Of a stretch of DNA of 64,000 nucleotides, positions 8,813-17,825 are shown piece by piece. This DNA comes from Variovorax paradoxus. GTDB taxonomy: Bacteria; Pseudomonadota; Gammaproteobacteria; Burkholderiales; Burkholderiaceae_C. A program made the translations under genes and the position numbers. The notes under the pieces are model-generated. The model had not been told where the DNA came from. It ran no database searches and saw nothing but the letters and a program-made list of their open reading frames with translations. Every line of letters begins with the position of its first letter. Within the stretch, counting starts at the first letter, position 1. Location: positions 1,236,501 through 1,300,500 of the forward strand of contig CP063167.1 of the NCBI GenBank assembly GCA_016806145.1, given 5' to 3'.

Positions 8813-9166
8813 ATGGCAAAAAAGACTTTCCTCGAAGTGCAAAAGCAAATCGAACAGCTTCAGCAAGAGGCCGAACAGTTGCGCAAACAGGAATCCAATG
8901 AGGTGCTTGCTCGGATCAAAGAAGCGATTGCCGTGTACGGTTTCACCGCTGCAGAACTTGGTGTCGCGGGAGGCGCCAAGCGCGGTCGTGTGCCGAAGGC
9001 CGTATCGGTCAAAGCGGGCCGCAAGTTCTCTGGCAAGGCCGGTGCCTCTGCACCGAAGTACCGTGATCAGAACGGCAATGTGTGGAGCGGCCGCGGTCCG
9101 CGCCCGGCCTGGTTCAAGGCCGCATTGGAGGCTGGCAAGTCGGCAGAAGAGTTTCTTGCCAAGTAA
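8813..9166 (+). CDS. H-NS family nucleoid-associated protein
   Basis: Small DNA-binding protein of 117 residues. Residues 1-45 are a charged coiled coil (KQIEQLQQEAEQLRKQES) for oligomerisation. A basic linker follows, and the C-terminal H-NS domain has KYRDQNGNVWSGRGPRPAWF, the betaproteobacterial version of the DNA-contact loop. Proteins of this type bind AT-rich or foreign DNA and silence it. The ATG at 8813 has only a weak ribosome-binding site. It stands alone, beside decayed genes. Confidence 0.93.
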   Translation: MAKKTFLEVQKQIEQLQQEAEQLRKQESNEVLARIKEAIAVYGFTAAELGVAGGAKRGRVPKAVSVKAGRKFSGKAGASAPKYRDQNGNVWSGRGPRPAWFKAALEAGKSAEEFLAK

Positions 9167-9529
9167 GGCCTGCGATTGTCGCCCGCGGGGGCAACAGTAC
9201 GGTGAGAGCGATCGAGCGGCCCGCCGCTCGGTCGAAACCTTGTAAGCCCCGCAGTTTCGGGCAGCGATCTCTGCAGTCACAGGCCGCTTGTCCTCGGGAG
9301 AAAGCTGCAGTCGCGCACCTGCGGCCACTTCGTCGTCCGAGTTGTGTGAGCCAAGGAAAATCCTCCCTCGCGTTGACCGCCAGGGCGAGCGCGCAGCGAA
9401 AAAGGCGCCCGGCCCGGCCTTGAGGCTCTCCCTTTTCCTTGCTCCTGCTCCCTTCAGTTCGCTCGATTGTCCTGTGCGTCCACGGCAAGCCTGCTGTGTG
9501 CACTGAGAATCGCCAAGGCTTCACACGCC
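9167..9529. other. Intergenic region, no gene seen
   Basis: About 360 bases between convergent genes (H-NS on plus, methyltransferase-like on minus). Short frames on both strands have no recognisable motifs. No clear terminator hairpin with a T-run was found. Confidence 0.5.
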
Positions 9530-10207
9530 TCATGCCACGCCGGGGACAGGCGCTCGTCGCCAGATCGCGATGAAATCCGGGCTTCCGTTGAGTGCACGCG
9601 AATACAGCCATGGGGGTGTCAGCCTCTCGTGCGGTAGCGACAAGATCGGCTTGTGCTGGTGCACCTTCTCGTTTCCGATGAAGATGTATTCCTCGCAATT
9701 TCTGAGGATGGAGGCTTCGTCAACGCCCGTTGTGCTACCGCCGCGTTGGGGCTCGGACGCTTCGAAGCGGTGCGTGACCCAGCAGGCGATGACCACCTGC
9801 GGACGGTATTTGGCGACGGCACGCTCGGCATCAAGTTTTTCGACATGATTCCCGTAACGAATCGTCGGCTGACCGATCGATTCATAGTACGCGCGGATCG
9901 CTGGTTCTTCCTGTTGACGGTTGTCGGTGGCGGGGATGGCGAGCGCCTGGGCCAACACCCCGTGACCCGCACCGATCTCGATCGCGCTGCGGCCGGCAAG
10001 ACGCGCGCGCAGAAACTCCAACAGTTCCACCGTCGGCAAGCCGTAGATGCCATGCCGTACCCCGAACAACAGCCGTTCCTCAGCCGTGGTCTGCGCGAGT
10101 TCCCGAGCATCGCGAACCAGAAGTCGACCCTCGGCATCCAGCAGAAGATGCGCGAGGTCGCGGGTCCTTTCCGGATCGAGTACGAAGGCTTCGCTGGCGT
10201 TGCTCAT
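9530..10207 (-). CDS. Putative SAM-dependent methyltransferase-like protein
   Basis: Soluble protein of 225 residues beginning MSNASEAFVLDPER; the longer frame upstream is discarded. Residues near 70-90 read SAIEIGAGHGVLAQAL, a good class I methyltransferase motif I (acidic residue, then GxGxG-like GAGHG). VVIACWVTHRFE further on may be motif IV. The region EEYIFIGNEKVHQHKPIL resembles conserved hypothetical proteins rather than a named enzyme. It lies downstream of the two-component genes with a 230-base gap, so it may be independent. Confidence 0.65.
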   Translation of the reverse strand: MSNASEAFVLDPERTRDLAHLLLDAEGRLLVRDARELAQTTAEERLLFGVRHGIYGLPTVELLEFLRARLAGRSAIEIGAGHGVLAQALAIPATDNRQQEEPAIRAYYESIGQPTIRYGNHVEKLDAERAVAKYRPQVVIACWVTHRFEASEPQRGGSTTGVDEASILRNCEEYIFIGNEKVHQHKPILSLPHERLTPPWLYSRALNGSPDFIAIWRRAPVPGVA

Positions 10208-10327
10208 GCCGCAATTGTCAGCGAAGCAAGGTGTGATGGCATTCGTTCGCGTCAAGCGCTCCCGTATTGCCGGAGAGTCGCTGTTCGCGGGGTCACGGTG
10301 AAGCGAGGCCGCGGCCGGCTGGAGTGG

Positions 10328-10432
10328 GCGAAACGGCCGGTCTTTCGGTCGTTTCGCGCTGGTGGTCGCAGCAATGCTGACGATTCGGAAAATTGATGCT
10401 GCCGCGATCGCACCACGGCCGTCGGGCCGTGG
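10328..10432. terminator. Two hairpins after the response regulator gene
   Basis: Perfect 8-base stems at 10413-10432 (CCACGGCC, loop GTCG, GGCCGTGG) and at 10328-10357 (GCGAAACG paired with CGTTTCGC). The first lies six bases beyond the response-regulator stop in the direction of transcription. Neither has a T-run, so intrinsic termination is uncertain. Confidence 0.4.
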
Positions 10433-10437
10433 CGCAC

Positions 10438-11793
10438 TTAGGCTCTGCGCGCCTCGACCGCTTCCAGCGGACCCAGTCGGCGCATCTTGTCGTACAGGGT
10501 TTTGCGCGGCACGCCCAGCCGCTCTGCCGCGGCAGCAGCCGAACCATTGCACGCCTCGAGCGCCTCGTGGATCAGATATCGTTCGAACTGGGCCATCTGC
10601 CCGTCCAGTGAACGCTCGCCTGGCGTCATTCCGCGCGTCGCCTCGTTGCCTTCCCACAGTCCGAGCACAAAGCGATCGGCGATGTTGCGCAACTCCCGCA
10701 CGTTGCCAGGCCAGGCATGCGCCATGAGCGCATCCAGATGGTGGGGCGCCACGACCGGCAGCTCTCGCTCGTGGCGCAGCGCAGCCTGCATGGCGAAGTG
10801 CGTGAACAGCATCGGAATGTCCTCGCGTCTCTCGCGCAGCGGCGGGAGGTTCAACACCACCACGCCCAGCCGGTAGTAGAGGTCGTCTCGGAATTTGCCT
10901 TCGCGCGCGGCAGCAAGCAGGTCGGCTTTGGTCGCGGCGACGACCCGGCTGTCCATCGGTCGCAGTTCGTTCGACCCCAGGCGCTCGAACTGACGCTCCT
11001 GCAGTGAGCGCAGCATCTTGACCTGCAGGCTCATTGGCATCGTCTCGATCTCGTCGAGAAACAGCGTCCCGCCGCGCGCGTGTTCGATCTTGCCGATGCG
11101 CCGCTTCGCGGCGCCGGTGAAGGCGCCTGCCTCGTGGCCGAACATCTCGCTTTCGAACAGCGCTTCGGGCATGCCGCCACAGTTGATGGCCGCAAAGTTG
11201 CCTTCCTTGCGCCGACTGCAATCGTGCAGGCAACGCGCCACGAGCTCTTTGCCGGTTCCGGTCTCTCCGAGAATCAGGACGTCGGCATCGGAGTTGGCCA
11301 CGTCGAGCACCAGACGGCGCAACCTGTGCATGGCCGAGGAGCGACCGATGAGCTTCGCCTCGATCGATTCAAAACCCGCGATCCTGCGCCGCAGATGCTC
11401 GACTTCCAGGCTCAACGCGCGCTTGTCCAGCGCGCGCTGGACGACTTCGGTCAGCTGGTCGGGAGAGAAAGGTTTTTCGAGGAAATCGTAGGCCCCCAGG
11501 CGCATGGCCTGCACCGCCATCGTGATGTCGCCATGGCCAGTCACGAGGATCACAGGCAGGCTCGGATCGAGCTTCAGGGCGTGCGAAAGCAACTCCAGGC
11601 CATCGATGCCCGGCAGCTTGACGTCCGTGACCAGCACGCCCGCGAAGCCCGGCGTCAGCTTCTGGAGTACCTGCTCCGCCGAACCGAAGCCGGTGACGCG
11701 AATGCCGGCGAGCTGTAGCGCCTGCGTGCTGCCCAAGCGCACGGGCGGATCGTCTTCGACATAGAGAACCTCGAGGTTGCGCGTTTCAATCAT
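10438..11793 (-). CDS. Sigma-54-dependent response regulator (DctD/NtrC type)
   Basis: Activator of RNA polymerase-sigma54, 451 residues. The receiver domain (1-120) has acidic residues at 14-15 and the phosphoacceptor Asp57 in VTDVKLPGIDG. The AAA+ domain has Walker A GETGTGKE (176-183), the sigma-54 contact loop GAFTGA (223-228) and Walker B FLDEIE. A Fis-type helix-turn-helix ends the protein (AAAAERLGVPRKTLYDKMRR). The start at 11793 overlaps the sensor kinase end by eight bases. Its likely target is the sigma-54 promoter at 17560-17575. Confidence 0.95.
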   Translation of the reverse strand: MIETRNLEVLYVEDDPPVRLGSTQALQLAGIRVTGFGSAEQVLQKLTPGFAGVLVTDVKLPGIDGLELLSHALKLDPSLPVILVTGHGDITMAVQAMRLGAYDFLEKPFSPDQLTEVVQRALDKRALSLEVEHLRRRIAGFESIEAKLIGRSSAMHRLRRLVLDVANSDADVLILGETGTGKELVARCLHDCSRRKEGNFAAINCGGMPEALFESEMFGHEAGAFTGAAKRRIGKIEHARGGTLFLDEIETMPMSLQVKMLRSLQERQFERLGSNELRPMDSRVVAATKADLLAAAREGKFRDDLYYRLGVVVLNLPPLRERREDIPMLFTHFAMQAALRHERELPVVAPHHLDALMAHAWPGNVRELRNIADRFVLGLWEGNEATRGMTPGERSLDGQMAQFERYLIHEALEACNGSAAAAAERLGVPRKTLYDKMRRLGPLEAVEARRA

Positions 11794-13795
11794 GATCTGT
11801 CCGTTCCTCTGCTTTTCGCAACGTGACGGAAAAGACCGCCCCGCCGAGATCGCTGCGAGCGGCACGCAGCAGGCCACCGAAGTCGCGCACGATGCCGGCG
11901 GAGATGGCCAAGCCGAGGCCCAATCCGAGGCCTTGCTCCTTGGTGGTGAAAAATGGCTCGAACAGCCGTGGCATGACCTCCGGCGCAATACCGGTGCCGT
12001 TGTCGTGAACTTCGAGCACGACGCCGTCGGGTGTACTGCGCGCCACCACGCGCACGCAGCGCGGATCGACGCCCGCGGAGGCCGTGGCGTCGAAGGCGTT
12101 CACCAGCAAGTTGACCAGCACCTGTTCGAGCCGATTGCCTTCGCACAGGGCACGCAGGCCGGGTTCGATCTCCTGTGACAACGCAATGCGCTCTTGGCGG
12201 ATGCGCTGGTTGAGCAGAAACAGCGCGTCGGCGACGGTGTCGGCCAGCGCCACCGATTGCAGCTGGACGGTCGACCGTCGCGCAAACTTCTTCAGCTGCG
12301 AGGTGATCTGGCCCATGCGGTCTGTCAGGTCGCAGATGGTGCGAAGGTTGAGATCGACCTGCTCAGTGTGTCCGCGCTCCAGAAAAACGACCGCATTGGC
12401 GGACAACGTGCGCAGCGCGGCAAGCGGCTGGTTGAGTTCGTGCGTGATGCCCGCGGACATCTGGCCCAGCACGGCCATCTTGCCGGTCTGCACCAGGTCG
12501 TCCAGCGTGCTCTTGAGAATGTCCTCGGCGCGCTGGCGTTCGGTGATTTCCGTCTGCAGGTGTTCGTTGGCATGGCTCAGTGCTTCGGTACGGACCTGCA
12601 CCATCTGTTCGAGCTCGTCGTAGGCACCTTGCAGGGCCTCTCGTGCCGCGAGCCGTTGGTGCACGATGCGTCGGCGCTGCTGGATGTACAACACCAGGAG
12701 CGTAAGGAACACCAGTGCGAATGCCGTGCCCACGGCCGATGTGCGCGCGATGGCGTGCACCGGCTTCATGTCGGACAGGATGATCAGCTTCCAGTCCGTG
12801 CCTTCGACGGGGCGGCTGTCCAGCAAGTAATCGGGTCCGAAAGGCTCTTGCGTCGCGGAGCGGCGCGGCCCATCGGCGTTCAACTGCACCACCATGGCGT
12901 TACCACCCGACAGCGGTCGATGCTCGCGCATGTCGATGGGGCGCAGCGCGCCTGCTTCCGTGTACTGCCTGGTCTGGGCGAGCTGCTGAAGGGTTTCGCT
13001 CGACAACGGACGCAAGGCGCGGAATTTCCAGGCCGCTTCGGATGCGAGGAACACCACCCCATTCCCATCGATGGCCAGCACCTTGTCGGTGGAGCGTGAC
13101 CATGCGGCATCGAGCTTGTCGAGGTTGACCTTGACGGTGGCCACGCCGAGCTGGCGGTTGCCGTCGACGATGCCGTGCGAGAAGTAGTAACCGGGCTCAC
13201 GGCTGACCGTTCCGATCCCATAGAAGCGTCCGGGCATGCCGCGCACCGCGTCCTTGAAGTACGGGCGGTAGGAGAAGTTCATGTCCACGAAGCTGCTGCC
13301 TGGCTGGTTCCAGTTGCTGGCGGCGAGCGTCAGGCCCGTGGTGTCCATCACGTAGACCGCGGAGGCCTGCGCATGCGCATTGACCGTCTCAAGGTACACA
13401 TTCGCTTCGAGCTGGAGGGTCCGGTGGGTCGGCGCACGCAGCAGATCGAGCACGTCCGGGCTGAGTGCAACGACCTGCGGCAGATACTCGTAGCGGCTGA
13501 GCTCGCTGCGCAGACTGGTGGAATAGATGTCGAGCCGGTGCAGCGTCCCTTGTTGGAGTGCACGGATGCCCGTGCGCTCTCCGATCAGATACGCCAGCGC
13601 ACCACCCGCGGCGATCAGGCACAGCCACGCCCCTACCGCGGCCCAGCGGCGCCAGCGGGTTGTGGTTGAGATGACTGTCGCGCCCTTGAAGCGCGCAAGC
13701 ACGGCCTGGTCTCGCAGATCGTCGGGGGAGCCGGCGAAGCCATGGCGGTACGGTGCGGACAGCTTCAGCACGGCACGACCTGCCGAAAGCAGCAT
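11786..13795 (-). CDS. DctB-like membrane sensor histidine kinase
   Basis: Inner-membrane kinase of 669 residues. A first transmembrane helix near residues 50-72 is followed by a periplasmic double-Cache-like sensor (YLETVNAHAQASAVYVMD, FSYRPYFKDAVRGMPGRFYG). A second helix near 355-380 and a coiled coil follow. The HisKA box is HELNQPLAAL with His452, and the ATPase domain has NLLVNAFDA, DNGTGI and GLGLGLGLAIS. This layout matches C4-dicarboxylate sensors of the DctB type. I chose the ATG at 13795 over a GTG two codons earlier. Confidence 0.93.
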   Translation of the reverse strand: MLLSAGRAVLKLSAPYRHGFAGSPDDLRDQAVLARFKGATVISTTTRWRRWAAVGAWLCLIAAGGALAYLIGERTGIRALQQGTLHRLDIYSTSLRSELSRYEYLPQVVALSPDVLDLLRAPTHRTLQLEANVYLETVNAHAQASAVYVMDTTGLTLAASNWNQPGSSFVDMNFSYRPYFKDAVRGMPGRFYGIGTVSREPGYYFSHGIVDGNRQLGVATVKVNLDKLDAAWSRSTDKVLAIDGNGVVFLASEAAWKFRALRPLSSETLQQLAQTRQYTEAGALRPIDMREHRPLSGGNAMVVQLNADGPRRSATQEPFGPDYLLDSRPVEGTDWKLIILSDMKPVHAIARTSAVGTAFALVFLTLLVLYIQQRRRIVHQRLAAREALQGAYDELEQMVQVRTEALSHANEHLQTEITERQRAEDILKSTLDDLVQTGKMAVLGQMSAGITHELNQPLAALRTLSANAVVFLERGHTEQVDLNLRTICDLTDRMGQITSQLKKFARRSTVQLQSVALADTVADALFLLNQRIRQERIALSQEIEPGLRALCEGNRLEQVLVNLLVNAFDATASAGVDPRCVRVVARSTPDGVVLEVHDNGTGIAPEVMPRLFEPFFTTKEQGLGLGLGLAISAGIVRDFGGLLRAARSDLGGAVFSVTLRKAEERTDHD

Positions 13796-13923
13796 TGACA
13801 CGAGAGTGGGGGGCGGAGGGCTGCGGGAATACGTAAACAGCAGACGATCGTACGCAGGCGCTCGTGATTCGCCGAGGCGGAATTACCCTGCATCGGCGTT
13901 CTCTCGTACATCACCGGGGTCCA

Positions 13924-14916
13924 TCAATCCGCGTAGACGCCCGCAGCCTTGATGACCGGGCCGAAACGTGCGACTTCAGCCTGTACAAACTTTTTGTGTT
14001 CTGCCGGCTCCACGCGTTTGTCGGTCACGACCACCGCGCCCAGACCTTCCTCCTTCTTGATGAACTCCGCGTCCTTGAGCGCGACCTTCAATGCGTCGTT
14101 GAGCTTCTTGAGCACCGGCGCCGGCGTGCCCTTGGGCGCATACAGCCCATGCCAGATCGTGACCTGGAAGCTCTTCAGGCCCGACTCGTCGAGCGTGGGC
14201 AGATCCTTCAATGCCGGCGTGCTCAGGCGCTTGAGCGTCGTGACCGCATAGGCCTTGACCTTCTTGGCTTCGATCTGGCCTGTGGTGTTGGTGGTCTGGT
14301 CGCACAGCAGGTCGATCTGGCCGCCGAGCAGGTCTGCGATGGCCGGTGCCGTTCCCTTGTAGGGCACGGTGGTCATCTCTGCCTTGAGCTCGCTCTGCAA
14401 CAACAGGCCGCACAGGTGCGAGGCCGAGCCGATGCCGGCGTTGCCAAGATTGGTCTTGCCGGCGTTCTTGCCGATCCACTCTCGCAGTTCCTTGAAGCTG
14501 TTGGCCTCGAGCTGTGGCTTGCCGATCACGGTCATCGGCACGTCGTTGATCATGCCCAGGTATTCGAAGTCGGTCTCGTAGTTGTAGGGCAGCTTGCGAT
14601 AGAGCACGGGGGTCGTGGCCATGCCGACGTGGGTGAGCAGCAGCGTGTAGCCGTCGGCCTTGGCGCGGGCGACCTTCGCATTGCCGATGGTGCTGCCCGC
14701 GCCGGCGGCGTTGTCGATCACGATCGTTGCGCCGTCGAGCGGCTTGCGCAGCGCTTCGGCGAGGTCGCGCGCCACGCGGTCGGTGGGGCCGCCCGCGGCG
14801 AAGGGCACGACGATGGTGATGGGTTTGCCGCCCGGAAAATCTTGCGCGTGCACGCCCAGGGACACAGTGGCCGCGGCAAGAGCGGCAAGGCTTCGTTTGA
14901 CGATCGATCGGTTCAA
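13924..14916 (-). CDS. Bug/TctC-family periplasmic solute receptor
   Basis: Tripartite tricarboxylate receptor family, 330 residues. A signal peptide ends near SLGVHAQ, then PITIVVPFAAGGPTDRVAR and the family hallmark VPYKGTAPAIADLLGGQID appear. No ATG fits the signal peptide. A TTG at 14916, with CGGAG about ten bases upstream, gives MNRSIVKRSL and is the likely start. No TctA/TctB membrane genes are nearby. Its position between the DUF6351-like gene and the sensor kinase suggests it may be a ligand-presenting receptor as well as, or instead of, a transport component. Confidence 0.9.
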   Translation of the reverse strand: MNRSIVKRSLAALAAATVSLGVHAQDFPGGKPITIVVPFAAGGPTDRVARDLAEALRKPLDGATIVIDNAAGAGSTIGNAKVARAKADGYTLLLTHVGMATTPVLYRKLPYNYETDFEYLGMINDVPMTVIGKPQLEANSFKELREWIGKNAGKTNLGNAGIGSASHLCGLLLQSELKAEMTTVPYKGTAPAIADLLGGQIDLLCDQTTNTTGQIEAKKVKAYAVTTLKRLSTPALKDLPTLDESGLKSFQVTIWHGLYAPKGTPAPVLKKLNDALKVALKDAEFIKKEEGLGAVVVTDKRVEPAEHKKFVQAEVARFGPVIKAAGVYAD

Positions 14917-15002
14917 GGAAATGGCTCCGGTGGAAAGAAAAGAGGTCGCACGGACCGCCGCCGCGAGGTCGACGGCGGTCTGTGCAGGTCCAGTCAGCGA
15001 CG

Positions 15003-17294
15003 TCAGAGCATCGACGGCGTGATCTGCTTGGTGACGTCGAACAGCAGGTTCAACGGCGAGGGGCCGAAGGACAGCCAGGTACCGCTCAGGGGCTGCTGGC
15101 CCACGCCCGGCCTGGTCCAGTCGCACACGCCATCGGGGAAAGCGGCAGTCAGACGGGCCCATTGCGTGGGCGTGAAGAACACGCGGTAGTCCGAGGGGTT
15201 CAGCGGCTTGAGCTGGCACTTGGCGATGTCGTCGGTCAGCGGGCCGCCAGCGGCCATGCGCGGCGTCGTGCCGGCCGGGTAGAAGGTGTTGCACGCGCTC
15301 GCGCCGAAGGCGGTCTGCTCTTCCGTGTACTTCAGGCCGTTGTTCCAGCACGCGTCCTTCAAGTCGGCCGGCCGTGCGGCGGCGATCTTCTGGGCGAGCG
15401 GACGGTCCGAGCGGTCTGCCTTGGTGGCGCGCAGCCAGACGTCCATTGCATCGAAGGCCTCGGCGCTGCCCGCGCCCTTGGTCCACATCACGTGGTTGTC
15501 GATGTTGCCGTTGGCGCGGCGCAGCCGCTCCCGCATCGAGAACGAATGGATCTTGGTGTGGATGTCTCCGCCCACCGTGCCGTCGTTGTAGTCGCGCAGG
15601 TCGATGATGGCGGTGGAGGCCAGTCCCCCCGCGCCATTGACGATGCGTCCGGACTGGTAGGCCCGGGTCAGCGCATCGAGATCGCCCACGGTGCGCGTCG
15701 TAGTGCGATTCATGTCGCGGTCCACGCCACCAGCGCGCTCGTTGAGGTCGATGAACTTGTCGATGCCGAGCTTGCCCTCGTTGAGCGCATTCAGGCCGTA
15801 CTGGATGCCCACGTTGTCGATCGGGCGCAGCGCGAAGCCTTCGGCGGTCTTGCCGTAGACGTTCACGGTGTGGTCGAACACCGTGGCGCGCGCACCCGTC
15901 GGGTTCGTCGCGGCGTTGTAGCGCTTCTCCACCGGCACGCCAGCGGGGAAGGACACGGTGGGATCGAGCCGGCCGGCGCTGCCGCTCATGTTGGGGATGT
16001 TGCCAATCTGCAGGTAGCCCGAGATGGCCTGCTTCTCGGCCACGGTGTAGTTCAGCGCCGCGGTGGCCGGGTCGTTGAAGTAGTTGTTCAGTACACGCGA
16101 GTCATGCAACTTGAAGATCGTGGACGAGGTCACGTCGGCGAACACCTGGCTCACCACCACGCCGTCGAAGAGGCCGGGGTAGTTGTCGCTGGTCTGGTGG
16201 CTCTGGTAGGAGCCGCCCGAGCCGCCGGTGCCGATGGTGTAGGTGGGCGCGCCGAAGTTTTCGATGAAGCGCTCCTTGACCATGCCAATGGTCTCGGACG
16301 ACAGCAGGTCGTTGCAGTTCGTGCCGAAGACGTTCAGCGTGGAAGTGGTCACCGCGAGCCCGCGGCTTTGGTAGGTCGGATTGATCAGCGTGCCGAAGTC
16401 ATTGCCCTGCTGGAACCAGCCGCCCTGGCAGCCGCCGCCGAGCGGATAGATCAGGCCGCCTTTCCAGCCCGCGGTACGGTAGGTCGGGGACGGGGGCGGC
16501 TCGTTGAGCACGTCGTGCAGGATCGCCGACTGGTACAGGCCGCGGTTGATGGTGCCGCTCTCCAGCCGGATCACGTACGGCACCTGCTTGCCGTCGATCG
16601 TGAGGTAGGCGATGTTGGCCGGATAGGCGCTCAGGCTGCCGGGTTCGAAGCGCGTGTTGGTGCCCGCGGTGGTCCGGTAGTAGTAGTCCACACGTGTCTC
16701 GACCGAGCACTTGCCGTCGTCGAGCGACTTGAGCTTCTGGCCGCCCATGCGCGTGAAGGTCTCGTAGCCACACACGAAGGGCTCCTCGTGCGGCCCCGAG
16801 ATCACGGGACCGGTGATCGGATAGGCCGTCAATGCGAGCGTTGCCCTGTAGCCGCCGTAGCTCGCGACCAGTTCGTTGGCGCCGGTCTTCAGTCCCGTGA
16901 CCTTTCCCACCAGTCTTCCATTCGCGGGGTTGGGCGCGAAGGCAGCCGTGACATCGCGCCCGTCGACCGTCACCGACAGACTGCCGGGCGACTGCTCGCT
17001 TAGCAACTCGAGCTCGACGAGTGCGTCGTCCCCGGTCACCAGCTGAGGCGGCGACGACAGCACACCGACTTTCAGCGTCGCCCCGGCCGGCGGCGTGCCC
17101 GGGTCGGGGTTGCCGGGGTTTGTGGGATTGCCACCACCACCACCGCCGCCGCCGGCGATGGGCGGTATGAATCCACCGCCCCCGTCGCTTCCGCCGCCGC
17201 AGGCGGCAAGGATCAGGGTGGCCAGCAGGGTGCTGATGCGCAGTGGTGCTTTCGCCTTGGCAAAGCGGCTCTCGATCTCGGGTCTTGCGGTCAT
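15003..17294 (-). CDS. Large secreted lipoprotein, DUF6351-like (probable alpha/beta hydrolase)
   Basis: 763 residues. The signal sequence ends in a lipobox, LAACGGGSDGG, followed by a glycine/proline-rich linker, so it should be an exported lipoprotein. The body has GTGGSGGSYQSHQ, which reads as a nucleophile elbow, and an Ig-like N-terminal segment near residues 70-150. The overall order matches what I remember of DUF6351 proteins, some of which lie near polyester or aromatic-ester genes; I cannot confirm this by search. GGAGA precedes the ATG at 17294. It heads the transcript with the Bug receptor, downstream of a sigma-54 promoter. Confidence 0.75.
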   Translation of the reverse strand: MTARPEIESRFAKAKAPLRISTLLATLILAACGGGSDGGGGFIPPIAGGGGGGGGNPTNPGNPDPGTPPAGATLKVGVLSSPPQLVTGDDALVELELLSEQSPGSLSVTVDGRDVTAAFAPNPANGRLVGKVTGLKTGANELVASYGGYRATLALTAYPITGPVISGPHEEPFVCGYETFTRMGGQKLKSLDDGKCSVETRVDYYYRTTAGTNTRFEPGSLSAYPANIAYLTIDGKQVPYVIRLESGTINRGLYQSAILHDVLNEPPPSPTYRTAGWKGGLIYPLGGGCQGGWFQQGNDFGTLINPTYQSRGLAVTTSTLNVFGTNCNDLLSSETIGMVKERFIENFGAPTYTIGTGGSGGSYQSHQTSDNYPGLFDGVVVSQVFADVTSSTIFKLHDSRVLNNYFNDPATAALNYTVAEKQAISGYLQIGNIPNMSGSAGRLDPTVSFPAGVPVEKRYNAATNPTGARATVFDHTVNVYGKTAEGFALRPIDNVGIQYGLNALNEGKLGIDKFIDLNERAGGVDRDMNRTTTRTVGDLDALTRAYQSGRIVNGAGGLASTAIIDLRDYNDGTVGGDIHTKIHSFSMRERLRRANGNIDNHVMWTKGAGSAEAFDAMDVWLRATKADRSDRPLAQKIAAARPADLKDACWNNGLKYTEEQTAFGASACNTFYPAGTTPRMAAGGPLTDDIAKCQLKPLNPSDYRVFFTPTQWARLTAAFPDGVCDWTRPGVGQQPLSGTWLSFGPSPLNLLFDVTKQITPSML

Positions 17295-17559
17295 TTTTTC
17301 GGTCTCCGTTGTGGTTCTGGTTGCAGGGAAGAAAAGCGGGAAGCGGGTGGCCGGGCTCGCGCGCGACGGGATGGCCATGCGGCGGCGCGACCCGGCGAAG
17401 CCGGGCCGTTGGCCTTGCGGCGCTTGTCAGTGCAGGGGCAGAGGCGGGTGTGGACGCGGGCGCTCAGGCCGCGAACCGGCAGGCCGCGTGGAAGTGCTGT
17501 GCAAGGGGATGTGTCGCATGGTTGTCTCCGTCCTCTGTCTCAGGGATGCGCTCTGGAAT

Positions 17560-17575
17560 AGCAACGCGTGTGCCA
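17560..17575 (-). promoter_or_regulatory. Sigma-54 (-24/-12) promoter for the DUF6351-like gene
   Basis: Read on the minus strand the site is TGGCACACGCGTTGCT, which fits the TGGCACG-N4-TTGCW consensus at every position but one. It would start transcription near 17550, about 255 bases before the lipoprotein start codon. A sigma-54 activator gene lies on the same strand downstream. Confidence 0.75.
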
Positions 17576-17649
17576 TGTCGACCTTTCGATGCAAGTCGTT
17601 GAAATGAAAGGGGTTTTCTGGTCCACCCCCAGGTTTTCCCGCGGTTTTT

Positions 17650-17667
17650 CGGCTGAAAGTTCAGCCG
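17650..17667. promoter_or_regulatory. Candidate upstream activator site for the sigma-54 activator
   Basis: A perfect inverted repeat, CGGCTGAA and TTCAGCCG separated by two bases. It lies roughly 108 bases upstream of the predicted start site, where NtrC-type activators bind. Confidence 0.6.
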
Positions 17668-17825
17668 CGCCGGACATGAGGTGGCCGGGAAACCGCACGC
17701 CCCCTCCAGGCAAATCGCCGACAGAGCGTTGCGTCCGATGCAGACAACGCGCCCGTGTAGAGGGCCCGCAATCTTTGACAGCCCAATCCTGGGCCACGAG
17801 ATCATTCGAATGGAGGGATTCGACG

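Noticed and set aside
8563..8901. 112-codon plus-strand frame before the H-NS gene
   Set aside because: It overlaps the H-NS gene in another frame, has no family features and poor codon use.
9167..9529. Possible small RNA or repeat downstream of H-NS
   Set aside because: No promoter, hairpin with T-run or repeated element could be seen.
15286..17003. Long plus-strand frame opposite the DUF6351-like gene
   Set aside because: Antisense shadow of a high-GC gene; its composition (Val, Arg, Gly, His rich) is typical of such shadows.
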